NCBI GenBank assembly: GCA_913775095.1
Contig: CAJYIW010000019.1
Span: 558,001 to 622,000 of the forward strand
DNA: 64,000 nt
Reading direction: 5' to 3'
Source of the DNA: an uncultured Siphonobacter sp.
GTDB lineage: Bacteria > Bacteroidota > Bacteroidia > Cytophagales > Spirosomataceae
The notes below the pieces were generated by a model. It ran no database searches. It saw nothing but the letters and a program-made list of their open reading frames with translations, and had not been told where the DNA came from. The first letter of the stretch is position 1; every line of letters starts with the position of its first letter. The translations under genes were made by a program, and so were the position numbers. This document shows positions 28,147 through 36,787 of this stretch, one piece after another.

Positions 28147-29052
28147 TTAGCGGAAGTACATTGCCTCGGCCAGCCGAAACGTATTGCAGTGAGCTTCTAC
28201 GATATCCGCCAGGCGTTTCGAGTACCCTCCGCCCATCACCACCACCAGTGGCAGCTGATGCTTTTGAGCCCAGCTGAAAACCATTTCGTCACGCCTCTTA
28301 CATCCTTCCCTGCTCAGGCCCAGTTTCCCCAGTTTATCCGTTCCTAATACATCCACACCCGCAATGAAAAAGAGGAAATCCGGCTTTTGCTGTTCAATCA
28401 GACCGGGAAGATGTTGCTGTAATGATGCCAGGTAAGCTTCATCTTCGGTGTGAGTCGCTAGTTCAACATCAAGATCCGATTTTTCTTTATGCAAGGGATA
28501 ATTGTCTTTTCCGTGCATGGAAAAGGTAAATACCCGAGGTTCTTTCTCAAAAATGCAGGCGGTTCCGTTTCCCTGGTGTACGTCCAGATCAATCACCAGA
28601 ATTTTTCTGCTTACGCCCGTAGTCAGCAAATAATTAGCGGCAATGCCTACATCGTTTAACAGACAAAACCCTTCGCCTTTATCCGCATAGGCATGATGAG
28701 TCCCGCCGGCCACGTTCATGGCTACGCCGTATTTCTGGGCATAATGGCAGCAATCAATGGTGCCCTGAGCGATGATGATTTCCCGATCAACCAGTGCTCT
28801 CGTGAGCGGAAACCCAATTCGCCGCACCATCTTATCCGACAACTGAAGGGTGTGCAAATCATGCCAGTACTGCCGGGTATGAGTCGTTAGTATCCACTCC
28901 TCTTTCAGTGGCGAAGGAGCGAAAAATGAATCCTCGGTTACGGTTCCCTCTCGAAGTAACTGTTGCGGGATCAGTTCATATTTCTCCATCGGGAACCGAT
29001 GTCCTTCGGGCAATGAATAGCAGTATTCCGGGGCGTAAGCAATCTTTAACAT
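28147..29052 (-). CDS. histone deacetylase-superfamily protein (AcuC/acetylpolyamine amidohydrolase type)
   Basis: 301 residues. Zinc-hydrolase signatures: GGTHHAY (His119-His120, general base pair), GFCLLNDVGIAANYL, LVIDLDVHQGNGT with zinc ligands Asp157 and His159, FIAGVDVLGTDKLGKL with the third ligand Asp234, and MGGGYS. The bacterial members of this class deacetylate small molecules or proteins such as acetyl-CoA synthetase; the substrate here is unknown. All catalytic residues appear intact. It is a single gene, divergent from the first fasciclin gene. Confidence 0.92.
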   Translation of the reverse strand: MLKIAYAPEYCYSLPEGHRFPMEKYELIPQQLLREGTVTEDSFFAPSPLKEEWILTTHTRQYWHDLHTLQLSDKMVRRIGFPLTRALVDREIIIAQGTIDCCHYAQKYGVAMNVAGGTHHAYADKGEGFCLLNDVGIAANYLLTTGVSRKILVIDLDVHQGNGTACIFEKEPRVFTFSMHGKDNYPLHKEKSDLDVELATHTEDEAYLASLQQHLPGLIEQQKPDFLFFIAGVDVLGTDKLGKLGLSREGCKRRDEMVFSWAQKHQLPLVVVMGGGYSKRLADIVEAHCNTFRLAEAMYFR

Positions 29053-29174
29053 ATAAAAACGCGTAAGTAAACAAGCTTGAGGACCTGTTTAACAAACCCG
29101 GAGCTATTCAAATGGTTCCTGCTCTCAACTGGCCTTATTTTTTTAGAATCTCTTACTTACCAATCTTCGAAACC

Positions 29175-29687
29175 ATGAAAAAGCTGTTAATACTATTAAT
29201 GTGTAGTGCGACGATGTCGTACGCCCAAACTTCGGTAAACGACTCCCGGAAGGATCTGGTGAGCAATCTGAGCAGTACGGGTGACTACTCCATGTTTACT
29301 AACGCCCTGAACGTATCCGGTCTGTCACAGACTATCAAAAGCAGCGGACCCTTCACAATCTTCGCTCCTACGGACAAGACTTTTGAAAAAATGGCTTCTT
29401 CGCAGGAGATGGGAACGTCTGAAAATAAACAACAGCTAACTAAAATGCTTTCTAATCACATCCTGACCGGAAAGTACACCGCTAAGTCAATCAAAGAAGC
29501 CATTGAACAGGGGAAGGGGAAAGCCGAATTCAAGACGCTTTCCGGCGGCACAGTTGTTGCCTCTCTGTCAGAAGATAACATCTTACTGACTGATGAGGCC
29601 GGGCATACTTCAAAAGTCAGCATGCCCGATCAGAATTCTGAAAATGGTATCATCCACGTGGTAGAAACGGCTGGAACGGCCAAATAA
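29175..29687 (+). CDS. secreted fasciclin-domain protein (first of three)
   Basis: The start was set at 29175 because MKKLLILLMCSATMSYAQ is a good signal peptide; the frame is open further up to 29112. The mature part is one fasciclin (FAS1) domain: GLSQTIKSSGPFTIFAPTDKTF (H1 region), LTKMLSNHILTGKYT, and SENGIIHVVETA (H2 region). FAS1 domains are adhesion or ligand-binding modules found on cell surfaces. Two further FAS1 genes follow within 2 kb, apart from an intervening DUF4494 gene. Confidence 0.92.
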   Translation: MKKLLILLMCSATMSYAQTSVNDSRKDLVSNLSSTGDYSMFTNALNVSGLSQTIKSSGPFTIFAPTDKTFEKMASSQEMGTSENKQQLTKMLSNHILTGKYTAKSIKEAIEQGKGKAEFKTLSGGTVVASLSEDNILLTDEAGHTSKVSMPDQNSENGIIHVVETAGTAK

Positions 29688-29704
29688 TAAGAAGTTGAAC
29701 TACG

Positions 29705-29743
29705 GAGGCCCGGTGAGATTTTTCTTACACCGGGCCTCTTTCT
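29705..29743 (+). terminator. intrinsic terminator after the first fasciclin gene
   Basis: Perfect 11-bp arms GAGGCCCGGTG / CACCGGGCCTC, 12-nt loop, then TTTCT. It separates this fasciclin gene from the next gene. Confidence 0.88.
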
Positions 29744-29800
29744 ATGTCCACTATCTAGTAAATTGCCCCTTGTATTTATCCAACAGTTTAACATTTTTTC

Positions 29801-30364
29801 ATGGCTACGTGGTTTTTAGGTAAGATTCGATTTACGAAGGAAATTGATGCAGGAAAGTTTCAAACCGTCACTGAAGCGTATTTGCTGGATGCCGTTTCGT
29901 TTACAGATGCAGAGGCTCGTTTATACGATTTATTAGGCGACAACGCCCCTGACTTCCGGGTATCGAGCCTTTCGCCGATGAAGGTACAGGAGGTTTTTCA
30001 CGTGGATGGTCCTGAGTTGAAGTGGTTTAAAGCCAAAATTATCATTACTACTTTCGACGAAAAAGCAAAGAAAGAGAAGAAATCATCGGCTACTTTTTTA
30101 GTGAATGCGGACTCCATTAAACAGGCTTATGACCGCGTAGAAGAGGCCCTGGGCCGGGTGGATGATTATGAAATTACGGATGTCTCGTTAACCCCTATTC
30201 TGGAAGTGGTACCCTACGAGGCCGATAATCAGCGACTCGATCAGTTCAAACCCCTTCAGGAAGCCGTGGCTGCTTTTGAAAGCGAGCCTGCTCCTCAGAA
30301 GGCGGAAGAGGCTTCGGAAGAAGCCATCACGGCGTTCGAAAAATCGGAACCCGGCGTCGAATAA
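29801..30364 (+). CDS. DUF4494 protein
   Basis: 187 residues. The start MATWFLGKIRF, the segment EAYLLDAVSFTDAEARLY and KWFKAKIIITTFDEKAKKEKKSSATFLVNA fit DUF4494, a Bacteroidota-specific family of unknown function. The last 40 residues (after LDQFKPL) are an acidic Glu/Ala tail. No signal peptide; probably cytoplasmic. It is bracketed by terminators, so it forms its own transcript between two fasciclin genes. Confidence 0.88.
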   Translation: MATWFLGKIRFTKEIDAGKFQTVTEAYLLDAVSFTDAEARLYDLLGDNAPDFRVSSLSPMKVQEVFHVDGPELKWFKAKIIITTFDEKAKKEKKSSATFLVNADSIKQAYDRVEEALGRVDDYEITDVSLTPILEVVPYEADNQRLDQFKPLQEAVAAFESEPAPQKAEEASEEAITAFEKSEPGVE

Positions 30365-30381
30365 TTTCATCGCTTTTGATG

Positions 30382-30430
30382 TACCCGATCATTACTTGCT
30401 TGAAGTGAGTTAATGATCGGGTATTTTTTA
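30382..30430 (+). terminator. intrinsic terminator after the DUF4494 gene
   Basis: 13-bp arms TACCCGATCATTA / TAATGATCGGGTA with a 16-nt loop, then TTTTTTATT. Confidence 0.9.
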
Positions 30431-30502
30431 TTAAGTCTCCCTGAAATTAAACTTTTCGTGGGCTCGCCCGTTCTAAACGACAGATATTTACCCTCAACAT
30501 CT

Positions 30503-31066
30503 ATGAAAAAGATTTGGATATTGGCTCTGATCGTCTGTGCCTGTGCTCCAACGCAAACCCCTACTCAATCAACGGGTACCAAGCCTGCTTCTACCGATAT
30601 TCCGGTTGTGGCCGCAGGAGGACGTACCAACATCGGTGAACAGACGAACCAGTCATCTTCGCATAAGATTCTGGCCAAATCGCTGAAAGAAACCGGATTC
30701 ATTAATACGCTGAAAGGGGCCGGGCCCTTCACCTTCTTCGCTCCGACTGATTCCGCTTTCTATCGCTCAGGCGAGATGCCGGCCCTGACTGAGCCTCAGC
30801 AAGTCAATAAGCTAAGGAAGATTCTGGCTTATCACATTGTTCCAGGCATGTGGTATACTGAAAATTTCCAGCAAATGATGGAAGATAAAGGAATCAGCCG
30901 TCTGGAATTGAAAACCATGGCTGCTCAGGTTTTGACCATTACCCGTCAGGATACCCTCTGGATCGTTACTGATATGAAAGGAAACCGGGCCGCTATTACG
31001 GATGCGAATCTGAAGCGTACCAACGGAGTGGTACACAGCATCAATAACGTGATGATGCCTAACTGA
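30503..31066 (+). CDS. fasciclin-domain lipoprotein (second of three)
   Basis: The start was set at 30503 (MKKIWILALIVCAC), giving a lipoprotein signal with a cysteine at 12 or 14 (lipobox VCAC favours Cys14); the longer frame from 30413 would cross the preceding terminator. After a Thr/Ser/Pro linker comes one FAS1 domain: SLKETGFINTLKGAGPFTFFAPTDSAFY, ILAYHIVPGMWYT, and TNGVVHSINNVMMP. It is probably anchored in the outer or inner membrane. About 40% alike by eye to the other two fasciclin proteins here, so they likely arose by duplication. Confidence 0.9.
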   Translation: MKKIWILALIVCACAPTQTPTQSTGTKPASTDIPVVAAGGRTNIGEQTNQSSSHKILAKSLKETGFINTLKGAGPFTFFAPTDSAFYRSGEMPALTEPQQVNKLRKILAYHIVPGMWYTENFQQMMEDKGISRLELKTMAAQVLTITRQDTLWIVTDMKGNRAAITDANLKRTNGVVHSINNVMMPN

Positions 31067-31114
31067 AGGATTGATTTTAACATTACTTAACTCGCCGCCG
31101 TGCACCCGCTTTTT

Positions 31115-31122
31115 TATTTTTG
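31115..31122 (+). promoter_or_regulatory. TAnnTTTG -7 box before the third fasciclin gene
   Basis: TATTTTTG, 66 nt upstream of the ATG at 31189, with no clear -33 element. It supports a start at 31189 and separate transcription from the preceding gene. Confidence 0.5.
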
Positions 31123-31188
31123 CGTATATATATTAACCTGACTATCATTTCATTTACTATAATTGATTATCCCCAAATTCATTTTGTC

Positions 31189-31800
31189 ATGAACAAGATC
31201 CTTCTTTCGGCTATTCTGCTGGCATCTGTTTCGGGAGCTCAGGCTCAGGTTGGTTCATTTGCCAAGGCCGCCCAAAATATCAGAAACGCTCCTTCTTTCG
31301 AGAATAAAGATTCCGTGAATCAGGGCGAACCCAAAAAACTGGCTGTCGTGATGACCGCTCAGAAAAGTATCGCGGAAAATGCAGTGCAATCGCCCGACCT
31401 GAGTGATTTTACAAAGGCATTAACGCAGACGGGCGTAAAAAATACCTTATCATCCGCCGGACCATTTACGGTGTTTGCTCCTACCAATAAGGCGTTTGAG
31501 GCCCTTCCCAATGCCGCTCAGTTCTTATCGGCTGACAATACGAATCCCCTTCGTAAAACCCTGTTTCATCACGTAGTCACAGGGAAGTGGACAGCTTCAA
31601 ATCTGGAGGATGCCATTAATAAAGGCAAAGGAAAGACCGTTCTGAAAACCATGACGGCTCAAAACATTACGATCTCCAAAAAGGATGGTCAGTTTGTCGT
31701 TTCGGATGATCAGGGCCACCAGGGGGTTATCGTGCTGCCGGATCAGGAGCAGAAAAATGGCGTTGTTCATGTAATATCTGCCGTCCTCATGCCTAAGTAA
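31189..31800 (+). CDS. secreted fasciclin-domain protein (third of three)
   Basis: The start was set at 31189 (MNKILLSAILLASVSGAQAQ), a clean signal peptide; the open frame continues to 31120 over the promoter box. 203 residues with one FAS1 domain: LTQTGVKNTLSSAGPFTVFAPTNKAFEAL, LFHHVVTGKWTASNL, and QKNGVVHVISAVLMPK at the very end. About 50 residues of polar linker precede it. Likely periplasmic or surface located. Confidence 0.92.
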   Translation: MNKILLSAILLASVSGAQAQVGSFAKAAQNIRNAPSFENKDSVNQGEPKKLAVVMTAQKSIAENAVQSPDLSDFTKALTQTGVKNTLSSAGPFTVFAPTNKAFEALPNAAQFLSADNTNPLRKTLFHHVVTGKWTASNLEDAINKGKGKTVLKTMTAQNITISKKDGQFVVSDDQGHQGVIVLPDQEQKNGVVHVISAVLMPK

Positions 31801-31819
31801 AGCTTTGGTACAGATCATT

Positions 31820-31857
31820 AAAAAGGCCTCCGATTGAAAAACGGAGGCCTTTTTTTA
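31820..31857. terminator. bidirectional terminator
   Basis: 13-bp arms AAAAAGGCCTCCG / CGGAGGCCTTTTT with a 9-nt loop between the third fasciclin gene and the convergent GNAT gene. Confidence 0.92.
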
Positions 31858-31861
31858 CGAC

Positions 31862-32326
31862 CTAAAGATCTTTTATAAAAACGACGCGGTCTTGTCCCTT
31901 CCCGGCATAATTCTTCACGACCGGCACGGCATAGCCGTTGATTTCCCCAATCATTTTCATTCCCATTTTACGATGATGAAAGGCAATTGACTTTTCATTT
32001 TCGGGCGTTGTGATTGCTTTCAGACGGGTGTATCCCTTCTTTTTCAGATAGGTTATGAAATGTTCGTAAAGCAGAGAGCCGAGTCCCTGCTTCTGGTAAT
32101 GCTCCCGTATTCCTACCAAATGCACATATCCAGCCGACTGGTCAGAAATAAACCCAAATAAGTACGCTACGGGCTTACCCTGATCCCGGATGACAAAAGC
32201 CGTCTGTCCAAACTCATGAATATAGAGGGGATGGTGAAAGGACAACGTCCGGGTACTTCCCCAGAAATCAACCAGATCGTCGATAATGGTATAATAATCC
32301 TCTAATGTACAGTTTTCAATGTTCAT
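31862..32326 (-). CDS. GNAT-family N-acetyltransferase
   Basis: 154 residues. The acetyl-CoA-binding motif A is visible as VHLVGIREHYQKQGLGSLLYEHF (Q/RxxGxG/A core QKQGLG), followed by LKAITTPENEKSIAFHHRKMGM, the usual alpha4-beta7 region. Substrate unknown. It lies downstream of dnaK on the same strand but beyond the dnaK terminator; its own promoter is not obvious. Confidence 0.9.
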   Translation of the reverse strand: MNIENCTLEDYYTIIDDLVDFWGSTRTLSFHHPLYIHEFGQTAFVIRDQGKPVAYLFGFISDQSAGYVHLVGIREHYQKQGLGSLLYEHFITYLKKKGYTRLKAITTPENEKSIAFHHRKMGMKMIGEINGYAVPVVKNYAGKGQDRVVFIKDL

Positions 32327-32361
32327 GAGTCTGTCTTATTCAGCCGACAAATCTAACCAAT

Positions 32362-32396
32362 AAAAAACCCGACCTTGAACTCAAGGCCGGGTTTTT
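32362..32396 (-). terminator. dnaK terminator
   Basis: AAAACCCG-ACCTTGA pairs with TCAAGG-CCGGGTTTT (one bulge); T-run on the minus strand, 23 nt after the dnaK stop. Confidence 0.85.
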
Positions 32397-32418
32397 ACAT
32401 AAGGTATATTCGAAAGGA

Positions 32419-34344
32419 TTACTTCACTTCTTCGAAATTAACATCCTGAACATCTTTATCGTTTGCGGCATCACCACCAGCAGTAGTACCGGCTTCGCCT
32501 CCTGGGTAACCCGTAGGCTGACCTTCGGCACCACCCGCATTAGCAGCATTGTACATTTCGGTAGAAGCAGCCGACCAGGCATTGTTCAATTGCTCGGAAG
32601 CGGCATCGATGGCAGCTACATCCTGACTCTGGTGAGCCGTACGTAAACCAGCTAAAGCAGTTTCAATGGCTGATTTGTTACCTTCGGAAAGCTTGTCTCC
32701 GTATTCTTTCAGTTGACGTTCCGTTTGGAAAATCAGCGAATCGGCCGTGTTTAGCTTTTCGATTTTTTCGCGTTCTGCTTTATCCGTAGCTTCGTTAGCT
32801 TTCGCTTCGTCACGCATGCGTTGGATTTCAGCATCACTCAGACCGCTGGAAGCTTCGATACGAATCTTCTGCTCTTTGCCCGTAGCTTTATCTTTCGCAG
32901 ATACGTTCAGGATACCGTTGGCATCTACGTCGAACGTTACTTCGATTTGGGGGATACCACGGGGAGCCGGTGGAATGTCACTCAGGTGGAAACGACCCAG
33001 CGTACGGTTCTGACTGGCCATAGGACGCTCGCCCTGTAATACGTGGATTTCCACGGAAGGCTGGTTATCCGACGCCGTAGAGAACGTTTCAGATTTTTTC
33101 GTAGGAATCGTGGTGTTCGCTTCGATCAGTTTAGTGAATACACTACCCATCGTTTCGATACCCAGCGATAAAGGAATTACGTCCAGCAGAAGAACGTCTT
33201 TCACTTCACCCGTTAACACGCCACCCTGTACAGCTGCACCAATTGCAACGGCTTCATCAGGGTTTACGTTTTTGGAAGGTTTCTTACCAAAGAATTTTTC
33301 TACTTCTTCCTGAACTTTAGGAATTCGGGTTGAACCACCCACCAGAATCACTTCATCAATCTGAGACGTGCTGATGTTTGCATTCTTCATTGCCTTACGA
33401 ACGGGTTCCATCATGCGAACGAACAGGCTGTCTGCCAGTTGTTCGAATTTGGCCCGGCTCAGTGAGCGTACCAAGTGCTTAGGCATACCGTTCACGGGGA
33501 AAATGTAAGGCAGGTTGATTTCGGTCTGGCTGGAAGAAGACAGCTCAACTTTCGCTTTTTCAGCAGCTTCTTTCAAACGCTGAAGAGCCATCGGATCCTG
33601 ACGCAGATCCACGCCTTCATCATTTTTGAATTCGGTTGCTAACCAGTCAATGATTACCTGATCGAAGTCGTCCCCACCCAGGTGCGTATCACCATCGGTT
33701 GATTTTACCTCGAAAACGCCATCACCTAATTCAAGGATCGAGATATCGAACGTACCACCACCTAAGTCAAACACGGCAATTTTCATGTCATGCTTTTTAT
33801 CCAGGCCAAAGGCCAGGGCCGCAGCCGTAGGCTCGTTGATGATCCGTTTTACGTCCAGACCCGCAATTTGTCCAGCTTCTTTCGTAGCCTGACGCTCGGC
33901 GTCATTGAAGTAAGCGGGTACGGTGATAACGGCTTCTGTAACGGTTTGTCCCAGATAGTCTTCAGCCGTCTGCTTCATTTTCGTCAGAATCTGAGCTGAG
34001 ATTTCCTGTGGCGTATACAAACGGTCGCCAATGCGAACGCGTGGAGTATTGTTAGGGCCCTGCTCTACTTTGTACGAAATGGTTTTCATTTCATTTTGTA
34101 CTTCAGAGAAGCTCTTACCCATGAAACGCTTGATAGACTGAATCGTGTTCGTAGGGTTAGTAATAGCCTGACGTTTGGCAGGATCTCCTACTTTACGCTC
34201 GCCATTACCATTATCCATAAAGGCGACGACTGAAGGAGTAGTCCGACGACCTTCGCTGTTTGGAATTACAACGGGCTCGTTGCCTTCCATTACTGCAACG
34301 CAGGAGTTCGTTGTACCTAAGTCAATGCCAATGATTTTTCCCAT
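32419..34344 (-). CDS. dnaK: molecular chaperone DnaK (Hsp70)
   Basis: 641 residues, standard length. It has [18 protein letters not shown] (phosphate loop), [37 protein letters not shown] in the ATPase domain, [16 protein letters not shown] at the linker/substrate-binding domain, and a C-terminal lid with a Gly/Ala-rich tail ending DVNFEEVK. It folds and protects proteins using ATP. No grpE or dnaJ lies near. Upstream (34345-34449) is AT-rich; no CIRCE element was found. Confidence 0.99.
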   Translation of the reverse strand: MGKIIGIDLGTTNSCVAVMEGNEPVVIPNSEGRRTTPSVVAFMDNGNGERKVGDPAKRQAITNPTNTIQSIKRFMGKSFSEVQNEMKTISYKVEQGPNNTPRVRIGDRLYTPQEISAQILTKMKQTAEDYLGQTVTEAVITVPAYFNDAERQATKEAGQIAGLDVKRIINEPTAAALAFGLDKKHDMKIAVFDLGGGTFDISILELGDGVFEVKSTDGDTHLGGDDFDQVIIDWLATEFKNDEGVDLRQDPMALQRLKEAAEKAKVELSSSSQTEINLPYIFPVNGMPKHLVRSLSRAKFEQLADSLFVRMMEPVRKAMKNANISTSQIDEVILVGGSTRIPKVQEEVEKFFGKKPSKNVNPDEAVAIGAAVQGGVLTGEVKDVLLLDVIPLSLGIETMGSVFTKLIEANTTIPTKKSETFSTASDNQPSVEIHVLQGERPMASQNRTLGRFHLSDIPPAPRGIPQIEVTFDVDANGILNVSAKDKATGKEQKIRIEASSGLSDAEIQRMRDEAKANEATDKAEREKIEKLNTADSLIFQTERQLKEYGDKLSEGNKSAIETALAGLRTAHQSQDVAAIDAASEQLNNAWSAASTEMYNAANAGGAEGQPTGYPGGEAGTTAGGDAANDKDVQDVNFEEVK

Positions 34345-34449
34345 GATAATATATTGTTTTTAATTTTCTCGGTTATCGGTAAATATGCCTGAGTTATCTA
34401 AATCCCCGTGCCTATGATTATTTTTCGTCTGATTTATGACAGATTGACA

Positions 34450-34490
34450 GAAAAAAAAGCGTCTGCCGATTCAGAATCAACAGACGCCTT
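34450..34490 (-). terminator. terminator downstream of the DUF937-type gene
   Basis: GCGTCTG (34459-34465) pairs with CAGACGC (34481-34487), with a smaller GATTC/GAATC stem in the loop; an A8 run on the plus strand becomes T8 on the minus strand. Confidence 0.85.
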
Positions 34491-34523
34491 CTGACTTAGC
34501 ACGGGTCCAGGCCAGCTTCAGCC

Positions 34524-35108
34524 TTACTTTCCGCCGAACAGGCCACCCAGTAAACCACCCAATCCTCCTTCGTTCTCATCTTTTCTGGCTTCTCCTTTGT
34601 TTCCATTAAATAAGCTTCCGCCAATATTTTTGAGATCATTCATATCTAACTTTCCGTCAGCCATTGCACTGGTGACCTGACTAAAATCAAAGCCCCCCGT
34701 CTGAGCACCCGAACCGGCCAGCAGCGACCCCAGCACTGAATTGGCATTCATTGAACTGTCACCCGAGTTATTCATTTTACTGATGACCGTTTTCAACACT
34801 ACCGGCAACACGGCGGCTACGATACTCTGAGCCGTCGAACCACTGATGCCAAACTTGTCCATCAGACTTCCTATGGCATTTTGGGAAATTCCGGAAACAA
34901 CGGGGCTTTGATTAACATCCTGTTTACCAGAAAGTAATTCCATAATTCCGCCAATATTACCCTTGGCCGCTTCGCCCTGAAAGCCCTGTACGATTGACGT
35001 TAAAAGCGTGCTTTGCACAGCTTCATTATCCTGATTGGGCACGGCAGGGTTATTCACTACCGCTTCCTGTGAGTTATTTTTAATAATATTCAGCAGTTGG
35101 TCTAGCAT
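34524..35108 (-). CDS. DUF937-like protein with a glycine-rich tail
   Basis: The start was set at 35108 (MLDQLLNIIKNNSQEAVV); eight more in-frame residues upstream lack support. 194 residues, helical: VSGISQNAIGSLMDKFGISGSTAQSIVAAVLPVVLKTVISKM is the DUF937-type segment, and the C-terminus is Gly/Leu-rich (GGLGGLLGGLFGGK). No signal peptide. Function unknown; DUF937 proteins are abundant small proteins in many bacteria. It is a single gene between two terminators. Confidence 0.75.
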   Translation of the reverse strand: MLDQLLNIIKNNSQEAVVNNPAVPNQDNEAVQSTLLTSIVQGFQGEAAKGNIGGIMELLSGKQDVNQSPVVSGISQNAIGSLMDKFGISGSTAQSIVAAVLPVVLKTVISKMNNSGDSSMNANSVLGSLLAGSGAQTGGFDFSQVTSAMADGKLDMNDLKNIGGSLFNGNKGEARKDENEGGLGGLLGGLFGGK

Positions 35109-35274
35109 AATTTTTGAGTTTGAGTAGTACACGAATGCCTGTAAAACATTGATGCCTCCCTGTTTGATTTGAGAAAATTTAATTTGCCTTCTGCATATCT
35201 AATTAGAAATTTACCGGAAAACAATACCGGAAAATCACTTATTCAGGAACATACCTATAACCTTTCAATTCCAG

Positions 35275-35694
35275 ATGACAACCCGACTGCATTCAAACCA
35301 GTTAATCGAAAACCTGCAAAAAGAGGTCGAGGGACTTCTGTATACCAGTGAGTCTGATGCTCCCTTTGAGGTGACACCGCTGCCATGGGAAGGTGAGAAG
35401 CAGCCTGAAAAAGAAGATTTCAAGAAGCTACTGGCTGTGAACGAAGATACGCCCATTGAAACCCAGCGACTGGATACCTTTTTTAAACCCCTGCTTGAAA
35501 AGCAGGACTGGTACGGGGAAGAAGAACTGGCCACCCTGGAACGATATCAGAAACTTAACGAATACGTTACTACTCAGCTTACTCACACGCAGGTGTATCG
35601 GGTGGGTGAAGTTGAAATTCAGGTCTATATTGTCGGGAAAACCGTTGATAATCAATGGGTAGCTTTAAAAACGGAATCAACTGAAACCGAATAA
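35275..35694 (+). CDS. nuclease A inhibitor-like (NuiA family) protein
   Basis: 139 residues. The pattern LLYTSESDAPFEVTPLPW near the N-terminus, TQVYRVGEVEIQVYIVGKT and the closing NQWVALKTES match the NuiA fold of Nostoc, the inhibitor of a non-specific DNA/RNA endonuclease. Family members are widespread in cyanobacteria and Bacteroidota and often have no partner nuclease nearby, as here. Start at 35275 preceded by CTTTCAATTCCAG with a weak TAnnTTTC-like box (TAACCTTTC) upstream. It is acidic, as expected for a nuclease-mimicking inhibitor. The inhibitor role is inferred from family only. Confidence 0.8.
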   Translation: MTTRLHSNQLIENLQKEVEGLLYTSESDAPFEVTPLPWEGEKQPEKEDFKKLLAVNEDTPIETQRLDTFFKPLLEKQDWYGEEELATLERYQKLNEYVTTQLTHTQVYRVGEVEIQVYIVGKTVDNQWVALKTESTETE

Positions 35695-35768
35695 TAATGG
35701 GTATGCCTTTTCGTCAGTTTCATCGGAAAGACTGCACCAAATCTATGTCAATCTGACTGGTATAAAAC

Positions 35769-35802
35769 AAAACACCCCCGGAAAATCCGGGGGTGTTTTT
35801 TA
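35769..35802. terminator. bidirectional terminator
   Basis: 14-bp arms AAAACACCCCCGGA / TCCGGGGGTGTTTT around AAA, between the NuiA-like gene and the convergent rplT; T-runs on both strands. Confidence 0.93.
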
Positions 35803-35831
35803 TAGGTAGAAAAGAATATCTATTCTACTAA

Positions 35832-36176
35832 TCATTTCACGTGATCAACTACAGCTTTGAACGCATCTGGATGGTTCATGGCTAAGTCGGCCAGTACTTT
35901 ACGGTTCAGTTCGATACCTGAGTTATGCAGTTTGCCAATGAATTGAGAGTAGCTCAGACCGTGTTGACGAACACCGGCGTTGATACGAGCAATCCATAAA
36001 GCACGGAAATTCCGTTTTTTCTGCTTACGATCGCGGTAAGCATAATTTAAACCACGTTCAACGGCATTTTTAGCTACCGTCCAAACGTTTTTACGACGGC
36101 CATAATAACCTTTGGCCAGTTTGAGCACTTTTTTGCGACGTGCCCGAGACGCTACGTGATTGACACTACGTGGCAT
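35832..36176 (-). CDS. rplT: 50S ribosomal protein bL20
   Basis: 114 residues: [30 protein letters not shown] at the start and the [12 protein letters not shown] region are diagnostic of bL20, which is needed for early 50S assembly and in many bacteria represses its own operon. It follows rpmI by 160 nt, a gap filled by a long GT/AC hairpin (36208-36277), which is an unusually large spacing for this pair. Confidence 0.99.
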   Translation of the reverse strand: MPRSVNHVASRARRKKVLKLAKGYYGRRKNVWTVAKNAVERGLNYAYRDRKQKKRNFRALWIARINAGVRQHGLSYSQFIGKLHNSGIELNRKVLADLAMNHPDAFKAVVDHVK

Positions 36177-36207
36177 AATGTGTTAGTTTTTTGACGTTGG
36201 CGGAAAA

Positions 36208-36277
36208 GGGTTTTGAGTTTTGGGTTGAGAGTTTTGAGTTGAACTCACAACTAACAACTCTAAACACTAAACTCATT
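36208..36277. repeat. GT-rich/AC-rich long hairpin element (copy 1)
   Basis: The left part is built of GTTTTGAG- and GGGTTGAG-like words (only G, T and a few A), the right part of the complement (AACTCACAAC, AACTCTAAAC). Folded, they give an imperfect 25-30 bp hairpin. It lies between rpmI and rplT. Two relatives occur at 39522 and 52655 (see finding). Confidence 0.75.
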
Positions 36278-36336
36278 TCACTTGAAAGCCATGAGTCGGG
36301 TTAAACAAGGAAACCTGTAATTGGTCCGAAGACGAA

Positions 36337-36531
36337 CTACTTGGCAAGCAGAGCGATTACGCGAGCGTGATCTGACTCATGAACCAGCGTGGTTTTAACG
36401 AGGTTAGCCTTACGCTTGTTAGACTTTTTCGTTAAGATGTGGCTGTGGAAGGCATGCTTCCGCTTGATTTGTCCGGTGCCGGTCAGCTTGAAACGCTTTT
36501 TGGCTCCCGAATTTGATTTTTGCTTAGGCAT
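36337..36531 (-). CDS. rpmI: 50S ribosomal protein bL35
   Basis: 64 residues: [20 protein letters not shown] at the start, [15 protein letters not shown] and KRKANL, the canonical bL35 pattern. Basic and short as usual. Own promoter likely at 36583 (see that entry), since a terminator separates it from infC upstream. Confidence 0.98.
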   Translation of the reverse strand: MPKQKSNSGAKKRFKLTGTGQIKRKHAFHSHILTKKSNKRKANLVKTTLVHESDHARVIALLAK

Positions 36532-36582
36532 AAACTGAACCTGTTAACGTTATAAAAAAGGTACTATTTGTGAAATGAACCG

Positions 36583-36590
36583 CAAAGGTA
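36583..36590 (-). promoter_or_regulatory. TAnnTTTG -7 box for rpmI-rplT
   Basis: Minus-strand TACCTTTG, 52 nt upstream of the rpmI start. With the terminator at 36737-36767 it suggests that rpmI-rplT have their own transcript. The leader between also holds a 7-bp palindrome GCTCAGTGACTGAGC (36669-36683). Confidence 0.6.
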
Positions 36591-36736
36591 AGAATTTTTG
36601 ATAAATCTATAGCTAGTAGATGATCAAATTTGCTAAGAGATTTTCTGTAAACGATAGGTGTCCTCAAGGCTCAGTGACTGAGCGATGAATGACCGAAGCA
36701 GTAACTCTTTACGCATGAGCTCAATTCTCACTATAG

Positions 36737-36770
36737 CCAAAAACCCTCCGCAGAAAACTGCGGAGGGTCT
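36737..36770 (-). terminator. terminator between infC and rpmI
   Basis: Perfect 10-bp arms CCCTCCGCAG / CTGCGGAGGG around TTTT (minus strand) followed by TTTTTGG, 20 nt after the infC stop. Confidence 0.92.
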
Positions 36771-36787
36771 GATCTATTAGCTAAATC

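Noticed and set aside
34345-34449. CIRCE heat-shock operator before dnaK
   Set aside because: No TTAGCACTC-N9-GAGTGCTAA inverted repeat is present on either strand.
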